Source: Mesorhizobium xinjiangense (lineage in GTDB: Bacteria > Pseudomonadota > Alphaproteobacteria > Rhizobiales > Rhizobiaceae). Taken from it: a DNA stretch of 64,000 nt. The stretch's first letter is position 1, and each line of letters starts with the position of its first letter. The DNA lies in NCBI RefSeq assembly GCF_009749525.1, contig NZ_WOAC01000002.1, positions 248,001-312,000 on the forward strand, given 5' to 3'. The position numbers and the translations under genes are program-made. Of the stretch, positions 58,748-64,000 are shown piece after piece. The notes under the pieces were generated by a model, which was not told where the DNA came from, did no database searches, and saw nothing but the letters and a program-made list of their open reading frames with translations.

Positions 58748-60013
58748 ATGAACATACAAACGCAACCGCAAAGGACGCCCGCCGAGACGGCGCTGATCGA
58801 CGCATTCGGCGAGCGCGTCTCCTATCTGCCGGGCGATTCTGTCGTCACGGTCAAGCGTGACGAGGCGATCGAGGCACTGAAGACGGGATTGCCGAACCGC
58901 AAGGTCGAGGCGTGGCACTACACCGACCTGCGCCGCCTCCTGGCCACCGTGCCGGCCTGGGACGGAACGCTCGCCGCCGAGGCGTGTGAACCGCTCGTTG
59001 CGGGCTCGTCCGTGCTGGCGGTGCTGAACGGCCAGGCGGGCAAGGTCGGGACGATCGACGGCCTGACGGTTGAACGTCTCGCGGACAAGCTGACCGACGG
59101 CAGCCTCGCCGACACACTCGGCACGCTCGATGCGGCCGATGCCGTCGGCGCCATCAACACCGCCTATGTGGCCGACGGGTTCGCCCTCGCCATTGCGTCC
59201 GGCGCTGCGCTCGATGCGCCGGTTGAACTGCAGAACGTGCAGGCTGGCGGTCAGACGCATGTGCGTTTCGACGTGCGCGCCGGTGCCGGCTCGAAGGCAA
59301 CCATCGTGGAACGCCAGACCGGAACGGCCGACGCGCTGGCCACGTCGATTTCCAGCCTGGATGTCGCCGATGGCGCGGAGGTCGTCTGGATCATCCTGCA
59401 GGAGCAGCCCGACGACGCGACCCATCTGGCGCGTTTTCAGGGCCGGCTCGGCAAGGATGCTAGGCTGACATTGTTCATCATGAATGCCGGCGGCAAGCTG
59501 GTGCGCCAGGAGGTCAATGTCGATGCGGCCGGCGAGGGCGCGGACTTCCAGCTGCGCGGCGTCAATCTGCTGGCCGGCGAGACGCACAGCGACATCACCA
59601 TGCAGCTCGACCACTCCAGGGAGCACACGACCTCGACGGAGGTGCTGCGCAATGTGGTGACCGACCGCGCCCAGGGCGTCTTCCAGGGCCAGATCCGTGT
59701 TGCCCAGCGGGCCCAGAAGACCGATGCCCGCATGGCCTGCAACACGCTGCTTCTGTCGGATGACGGTGAGTTCTCGACCAAGCCGGAGCTCGAGATCTTC
59801 GCCGACGACGTGGCCTGCGGCCACGGTGCCACGGTGACCGAGATCGACCACAACCACCTTTTCTATCTGATGGCGCGCGGTGTGCCGGAAAAGGACGCGC
59901 GTGGTCTTCTGGTCAAGGCGTTTTTGGCCGAGGTCATCGAGGAACTGGACGACGAGGTGGTGATCGAGGCTCTCGAGGCCCGGTTGAACGCCTGGTTCGA
60001 CGCGCACGGGTGA
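58748..60013 (+). CDS. sufD: Fe-S cluster assembly protein SufD
   Basis: 421 residues, paralogue of SufB. Motifs are VEAWHYTDLRRLL near the start, the beta-helix core, then ACGHGATVTEIDHNHLFYLM and GVPEKDARGLLVKAFL. It helps acquire iron and bind SufC. The ATG at 58748 has AGGTGG 5 nt upstream and lies 9 bp after sufC. Confidence 0.95.
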   Translation: MNIQTQPQRTPAETALIDAFGERVSYLPGDSVVTVKRDEAIEALKTGLPNRKVEAWHYTDLRRLLATVPAWDGTLAAEACEPLVAGSSVLAVLNGQAGKVGTIDGLTVERLADKLTDGSLADTLGTLDAADAVGAINTAYVADGFALAIASGAALDAPVELQNVQAGGQTHVRFDVRAGAGSKATIVERQTGTADALATSISSLDVADGAEVVWIILQEQPDDATHLARFQGRLGKDARLTLFIMNAGGKLVRQEVNVDAAGEGADFQLRGVNLLAGETHSDITMQLDHSREHTTSTEVLRNVVTDRAQGVFQGQIRVAQRAQKTDARMACNTLLLSDDGEFSTKPELEIFADDVACGHGATVTEIDHNHLFYLMARGVPEKDARGLLVKAFLAEVIEELDDEVVIEALEARLNAWFDAHG

Positions 60014-60044
60014 GGCGGTGGCGGCCCTGCCGCGTGCTTATTCG

Positions 60045-60077
60045 CCGTCATCCTCGAGACAAGCCCGAGGATGACGG
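60045..60077. repeat. Intergenic hairpin between sufD and sufS (dispersed-repeat type)
   Basis: Perfect 12-bp inverted repeat CCGTCATCCTCG / CGAGGATGACGG around AGACAAGCC. The sequence CGTCATCCTCGGGC is a frequent intergenic motif in alphaproteobacteria. It ends 16 bp before the sufS start, so it may affect operon mRNA stability or sufS translation. Confidence 0.65.
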
Positions 60078-60093
60078 TCGCAAGGATTGAGCA

Positions 60094-61335
60094 GTGGACC
60101 AGAAGATCGAACATATCCCCTATGACGTCGAGGCGATCCGCCGCGACTTTCCCATCCTGTCGCGCGAGGTCTACGGCAAGCCGCTGGTCTATCTGGACAA
60201 CGGGGCTTCGGCCCAGAAGCCTCAGGTGGTTCTCGATGCGATCCAGAAGGCCTATTCGAGCGAATATGCCAATGTGCACCGCGGCCTGCATTTCCTGTCG
60301 AATGCAGCGACCGATGCCTATGAAAAGGCGCGCGAGACGGTGCGCCGCTTTCTGAACGCCGAAAGCACCGACGAGATCGTCTTCACCAAGAACGCGACCG
60401 AGGCGATCAACACCGTCGCTTATGGCTGGGGCATGCCCCATATCGGCGAGGGTGACGAGATCGTCCTGTCGATCATGGAGCACCATTCCAACATTGTGCC
60501 GTGGCACTTCATCCGCGAGCGCCAGGGCGCAAGGCTCGTCTGGGCTCCGGTCGACGACGAAGGCCGGTTTCATATCGAGGATTTCGAGAAGTGCCTGACC
60601 GAGCGCACCAAGCTGGTGGCGATCACCCATATGTCGAACGCCCTCGGCACGGTTACGCCGGTCAAGGAGATCTGCCGCATCGCGCATGAGCGCGGCATCA
60701 AGGTCTTGATTGACGGCAGCCAGGGGGCGGTCCATCTGCCGGTCGACGTGCGCGACATCGACTGCGATTTCTACGTCTTCACCGGTCACAAGGTCTACGG
60801 CCCGTCCGGCATCGGCATCCTCTACGGGCGCAAGGAGATGCTCGAGGAAACGCGTCCCTTCCAGGGCGGCGGCGAGATGATCGAGGAGGTGACGACGGAC
60901 AACGTCACCTACAACCATCCGCCGCACCGTTTTGAGGCCGGCACGCCGCCCATCGTCCAGGCGATCGGCCTGGGTGCGGCGCTCGACTACATGGACACGA
61001 TCGGCCGCGAGCGCATCGCCGCCCATGAGGCGGAACTGAAGGATTATGCGCATGAGCGCCTGCATGGTATCAATTCGCTGCGCATCTTCGGCCATGCGCC
61101 GGACAAGGGCGCGATCATTTCCTTCGAACTCGAAGGCATCCATGCGCACGATGTCTCGATGGTGATCGACAGGTCGGGTGTGGCGGTGCGTGCCGGCACC
61201 CATTGTGCCCAGCCGCTCTTGAAGCGCTTCGGCGTGACCTCCACCTGTCGGGCATCCTTTGGTATGTACAACACGAGGGAAGAGGTCGACCGCCTGGCCG
61301 AAGCGCTGGAAAAGGCGCGCACCTTTTTTGGATGA
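60094..61335 (+). CDS. sufS: Cysteine desulfurase SufS
   Basis: 413 residues. It releases sulfur from cysteine for the SUF scaffold. PLP lysine lies in FTGHKVYGPSG and the active cysteine in RAGTHCAQPLLKRF on the short SufS-type loop. It has YLDNGASAQKP and HRGLHFLSNAATDAYE near the start. The start is GTG with AAGGA 7 nt upstream. No sufE gene is adjacent, so the sulfur-transfer partner is unknown. Confidence 0.96.
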   Translation: MDQKIEHIPYDVEAIRRDFPILSREVYGKPLVYLDNGASAQKPQVVLDAIQKAYSSEYANVHRGLHFLSNAATDAYEKARETVRRFLNAESTDEIVFTKNATEAINTVAYGWGMPHIGEGDEIVLSIMEHHSNIVPWHFIRERQGARLVWAPVDDEGRFHIEDFEKCLTERTKLVAITHMSNALGTVTPVKEICRIAHERGIKVLIDGSQGAVHLPVDVRDIDCDFYVFTGHKVYGPSGIGILYGRKEMLEETRPFQGGGEMIEEVTTDNVTYNHPPHRFEAGTPPIVQAIGLGAALDYMDTIGRERIAAHEAELKDYAHERLHGINSLRIFGHAPDKGAIISFELEGIHAHDVSMVIDRSGVAVRAGTHCAQPLLKRFGVTSTCRASFGMYNTREEVDRLAEALEKARTFFG

Positions 61336-61748
61336 ACGCAATGATCGAGAACCAGACGACAGGCAAGGACATGGACGAATTTGATGCCGCCGGCCCGGCG
61401 GCCGAGGGCGACGCTCCGGTTTCGGCCATTCCGCGGGAAGACCTGGCGCGCCTGACCGACGACATCGTCTCGGCGCTGAAGACGGTCTACGATCCCGAGA
61501 TACCGGTCGATATCTACGAACTGGGCCTCATCTACCGGATCGATATCGAGGATGACCGTGCGGTCAAGATCGACATGACACTGACGGCGCCGGGCTGTCC
61601 CGTCGCCGGCGAGATGCCCGGCTGGGTGGAAAACGCCGTCGGCGCCGTCGAAGGCGTTTCCGGTGTCGAGGTTGGCATGGTCTTTGATCCGCCCTGGACG
61701 CCCGACCGGATGTCGGAAGAGGCACAGGTCGCCTTGGGATGGTATTGA
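61332..61748 (+). CDS. SUF system Fe-S assembly protein, DUF59/MIP18 family (SufT-like)
   Basis: 138 residues. A variable N-terminal part of about 40 residues precedes the MIP18-like domain: VYDPEIPVDIYELGLIYRID and LTAPGCPVAGEMPGWVENAV, with the conserved cysteine, ending VALGWY. Such proteins help cluster maturation or carriage. Its ATG overlaps the sufS stop (ATGA); an ATG at 61341 is also possible. Confidence 0.9.
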   Translation: MNAMIENQTTGKDMDEFDAAGPAAEGDAPVSAIPREDLARLTDDIVSALKTVYDPEIPVDIYELGLIYRIDIEDDRAVKIDMTLTAPGCPVAGEMPGWVENAVGAVEGVSGVEVGMVFDPPWTPDRMSEEAQVALGWY

Positions 61749-61806
61749 GCCGACGGGTTGCACTGTCGGCGAATCTTTACCATCTTGAACGCAGAATGAT
61801 CATTCG

Positions 61807-61823
61807 GCGGGCCTTTAACCCGC
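61807..61823 (+). promoter_or_regulatory. Leader hairpin before sufA
   Basis: GCGGG-CCTTTAA-CCCGC, 19 nt before the sufA ATG. It matches the sufB leader hairpin (56356-56372) in stem core and loop. Confidence 0.6.
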
Positions 61824-61842
61824 ACGCAATGGAGATGTTTCA

Positions 61843-62226
61843 ATGGGTCGTTTTGCCGTAATTTCCATGACGGACACCGCTGCACAGCGCGTGCGCGAGA
61901 TCGTTGCCGCGCGGGAAGGCGGCGCCGGTATTCGCGTCGGCGTGAAAAAGGGCGGCTGCGCGGGCATGGAATACACGATCGATCTGGTCACCGTGCCTGA
62001 TCCCAAGGACGACCATGTCGAGCATCAGGGTGCCAATGTCTGGGTGGCGCCGGAAGCCGCATTGTTCCTGCTCGGAACGCAGATGGATTTCGAGGTGACG
62101 AAGCTCAGGACGGGCTTCACCTTCAACAATCCCAACCAGTCCTCGGCCTGCGGCTGTGGCGAATCGGTGGAATTGAAGCCGGCCGATCTGAAGGCACTGG
62201 CCGAAGCGCGCACCGGCGCGCCCTGA
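61843..62226 (+). CDS. sufA: Fe-S cluster assembly A-type carrier SufA
   Basis: 127 residues of the HesB/IscA family. The three cluster cysteines are in KKGGCAGMEY and SACGCGESV. It passes Fe-S clusters from the SUF scaffold to target proteins. GGAG lies 8 nt before the ATG. It closes the operon and is followed by repeat sequences. Confidence 0.95.
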   Translation: MGRFAVISMTDTAAQRVREIVAAREGGAGIRVGVKKGGCAGMEYTIDLVTVPDPKDDHVEHQGANVWVAPEAALFLLGTQMDFEVTKLRTGFTFNNPNQSSACGCGESVELKPADLKALAEARTGAP

Positions 62227-62245
62227 ACGGCCGAATCCAGCCTCT

Positions 62246-62396
62246 CACCCTGAGCTTGTCGAAGGGCGAGGGCGCGGTGTCCCGCGACGTGCCGATGCTA
62301 TCGGCTCACCTTTTCACGGAATCGGTTCGCCGATCTAACATTTTGATTCGACGCAATTCCGGACGGAGAACCGGATTCCACTTCTCCTGGAATTGC
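62246..62396. repeat. Two dispersed intergenic repeat motifs after sufA
   Basis: The first motif, CACCCTGAGCTTGTCGAAGG (from 62246), is a common proteobacterial intergenic sequence. The second is a hairpin with outer arms GCAATTCC (62353-62360) / GGAATTGC (62389-62396) and inner arms GGAGAA (62365-62370) / TTCTCC (62382-62387), of the kind common in Mesorhizobium-type genomes. The second one ends 1 bp before the stop codon of the GFA-family gene. Confidence 0.6.
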
Positions 62397-62397
62397 T

Positions 62398-62895
62398 TTA
62401 GTCCACCCATAACCCGCGCTTCTTGTGCCAATCGGCGATCGATTCGGCCGGGTAGAGATCGAAACTCTGGTCGTTCTCCGCGATATCGGGCTCGACCCAC
62501 GACGCCTTGTATTTGAGCATCAGGTGGACACGCTCCGGCGCCTTCGGCAGGTCGCTGTCGATCGCCGAGGCGAAGGGGTGGACGAGATCGGGCCAGGTCG
62601 GATCAAAGAGCCATAGCGCCGAGCCGCATTGCCGGCAGAAGCGCCGCTCGCCCGTCGACAATTCGCATTGCGGCCGTTCCTCGTCCTCGATCCTGGCGCG
62701 ATAGAGCCCAAGATGCTCTTCGCCCTCGATCTTGAGCGTGGCGGCATCGGCGGCCAGGTTGATCGCATATCCGCCGCCGCCCTGCTGCTTGCGGCAGATC
62801 GAGCAGTAGCAGAGCTGATAAGGCACCGGCGTGTGGCTGTCGGCCTCGAAGCGCACGGCGTGGCAATGGCAGGAGCCTTTCAGCAGCATCGGCAT
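62398..62895 (-). CDS. GFA-family (Gfa-like/CENP-V) zinc-binding protein
   Basis: 165 residues. Cysteine zinc motifs are GSCHCHAV, LCYCSICRKQQ and FCRQCGSALW, the Mss4-like fold of GFA-domain proteins. Most members have no proven enzymatic role; glutathione-dependent formaldehyde activation is known for a few. I chose the ATG at 62895 (MPMLLKGSCHC), with GGAG 7 nt upstream. The stop codon touches a repeat element. Confidence 0.9.
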   Translation of the reverse strand: MPMLLKGSCHCHAVRFEADSHTPVPYQLCYCSICRKQQGGGGYAINLAADAATLKIEGEEHLGLYRARIEDEERPQCELSTGERRFCRQCGSALWLFDPTWPDLVHPFASAIDSDLPKAPERVHLMLKYKASWVEPDIAENDQSFDLYPAESIADWHKKRGLWVD

Positions 62896-63069
62896 GGGAC
62901 ATCTCCTTGCACCTGTATGGGGCTCCAACGAGACCATTGCCTGGCGGGACGGGCAAGGTCCGTCTCGTGGCGCGGCATGCCGCTGCTGACAATTTCAATC
63001 AGATGCTCGTCTCGAGATGCCGCGCTGCGGCAGGTGGCCAGATGCCACCGTCGACACTGGAAACAGGCC

Positions 63070-64000
63070 TCAGACCTTGGCCGAAACCTTCATGAAGGCC
63101 GGGACATCCTCGCCGAAGCCGATCGTGCCGTCATCGAGGTTGTCGTCGCGTTTGCGGCGTTCCCGCTTGGGCTCCTGTGGACCGTCCTGCTGCTTGCCCC
63201 GGCGGTTCGAATTGTCCGCCTTGATGGCCTCGCGGTGATCGGACTTCGTCTTCTTCGGCGCCGTCTTTTCAGCCGTCTCAGGTGCATCGGTGGCTTCAGT
63301 TGAGGCCGGCTCGGACGTCTTCCCGCGCGGTGCGCGCTTGGTCTTGGCCGTTTCCTTGCCGCTGCGCCCGCGTCCGCGACGCGGCGCCTCGTCATCCTCG
63401 GAGGGCGGGGGCAATGCGGAGAGGTCGCCGTCGAGCCACTCGATCGTCTGACTGGTCAGCTTCTCGATCGCGTCGACATATTTCTTGTCGGCGCGGGTGA
63501 CGATGGTAAAGGCCTTGCCGCTGCGCCCGGCGCGGCCGGTGCGGCCGATGCGGTGCACATAATCCTCGGCATGGATCGGCACGTCGAAATTGAAGATATG
63601 GCTGACGTCGGGGATGTCGAGGCCGCGCGCAGCGACATCCGACGCCACCAGGAGCTTCAGCTTGCCGTTGCGGAAATTCTCCAGCATCGCCATGCGCGCG
63701 CGCTGGTCCATGTCGCCGTGCAGGGCACCGGCGTCGAATTCGTGCCGCGTCAACGAGCGGAACAGTTCGGAGACGTCCACTTTGCGATTGCAGAAGATGA
63801 TGGCGTTCTTAAGCGTCTCGTCTTCAGCCGTGATCAGGTCGCGCAAAACGGCGCGCTTGTCCCAGGCCTTCGATCCGGACTTGACGAGGCGCTGCGTAAT
63901 GTTGGCGCCGGTGGTGGCGGCGCGCGCCACTTCCACCCGCACGGGCGCCTGGAGGAACTGTTGCGTGAGCTTGGTGATCTCCGGCGGCATGGTGGCCGAG
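63070..64000 (-). CDS. DEAD-box RNA helicase, C-terminal part (cut by window edge)
   Basis: About 310 residues are visible. They start at motif III (SAT, encoded near 63985-64000), then motif IV IIFCNRK, motif V LLVASDVAARGLDIP and motif VI HRIGRTGRAGRSG. A charged, Lys/Arg- and Glu-rich tail of about 100 residues follows, typical of rhizobial RhlE-type helicases. It unwinds RNA duplexes, for example in ribosome assembly or decay. The N-terminal half lies outside the window. Confidence 0.92.
   Translation of the reverse strand, partial: SATMPPEITKLTQQFLQAPVRVEVARAATTGANITQRLVKSGSKAWDKRAVLRDLITAEDETLKNAIIFCNRKVDVSELFRSLTRHEFDAGALHGDMDQRARMAMLENFRNGKLKLLVASDVAARGLDIPDVSHIFNFDVPIHAEDYVHRIGRTGRAGRSGKAFTIVTRADKKYVDAIEKLTSQTIEWLDGDLSALPPPSEDDEAPRRGRGRSGKETAKTKRAPRGKTSEPASTEATDAPETAEKTAPKKTKSDHREAIKADNSNRRGKQQDGPQEPKRERRKRDDNLDDGTIGFGEDVPAFMKVSAKV

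Overview
This window looks like chromosomal DNA of an alphaproteobacterium of the order Hyphomicrobiales (Rhizobiales), most like the Mesorhizobium/Nitratireductor group. The evidence is G+C-rich coding DNA, an NDUFA12-type complex I accessory subunit, an aat-accC-accB-aroQ block, an rne/amidase/PBP1a/prfB block, a suf operon in the order desulfurase-B-C-D-S-T-A, and intergenic repeats of rhizobial type. I found no tRNA, rRNA, CRISPR array, prophage or intact insertion sequence.

Region 1 (1-9.7 kb) is a catabolic unit. A minus-strand operon runs from a bifunctional 2-aminobenzoyl-CoA monooxygenase/reductase through an SDR dehydrogenase, a MarR regulator, an enoyl-CoA hydratase, an acyl-CoA dehydrogenase, a 2-aminobenzoate-CoA ligase and kynureninase to tryptophan 2,3-dioxygenase, which is cut by the window edge. 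A kynurenine-formamidase-like hydrolase is divergent from it. Together they would take L-tryptophan through N-formylkynurenine, kynurenine and anthranilate to anthraniloyl-CoA and then to ring-modified, beta-oxidised products. The shared promoter region carries two tandem palindromes, likely MarR operators.

Region 2 (9.7-19 kb) is mixed: a stand-alone RAM domain, an MFS transporter, an FAH-family hydrolase, cysE, a DUF3126 protein, a gamma-carbonic anhydrase, a LapG-like cysteine proteinase, a tandem PilZ protein, a PAS_5 protein, a rhomboid protease and a CBS protein. Region 3 (19-38.9 kb) is mostly housekeeping: a zinc-type alcohol dehydrogenase, gatB, complex I NDUFA12, DUF2155, aat, accC/accB, aroQ, a DsbA-like protein, an M48 protease, an aminotransferase, rne with a long upstream region, a cell-wall amidase, PBP1a, and prfB with its programmed +1 frameshift.

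Region 4 (38.9-41.7 kb) looks like an accessory insertion. It holds a salicylate synthase gene with a near-consensus promoter and inverted copies of a nested-palindrome repeat on either side, followed by a methyltransferase. Region 5 (41.7-54.8 kb) has an M23 peptidase, a DUF455 protein, Bcp, a large AsmA-like protein, small PilZ and membrane proteins, tyrS and anmK. It also has a subtilisin-like protease without a signal peptide, next to a 74-residue protein that resembles the protease's own pro-domain. Region 6 (54.9-62.2 kb) is the suf Fe-S cluster operon, preceded by an Irr-box-like palindrome. Its sufB and sufA leaders carry matching hairpins. The window ends in a GFA-family gene and a truncated DEAD-box helicase gene.
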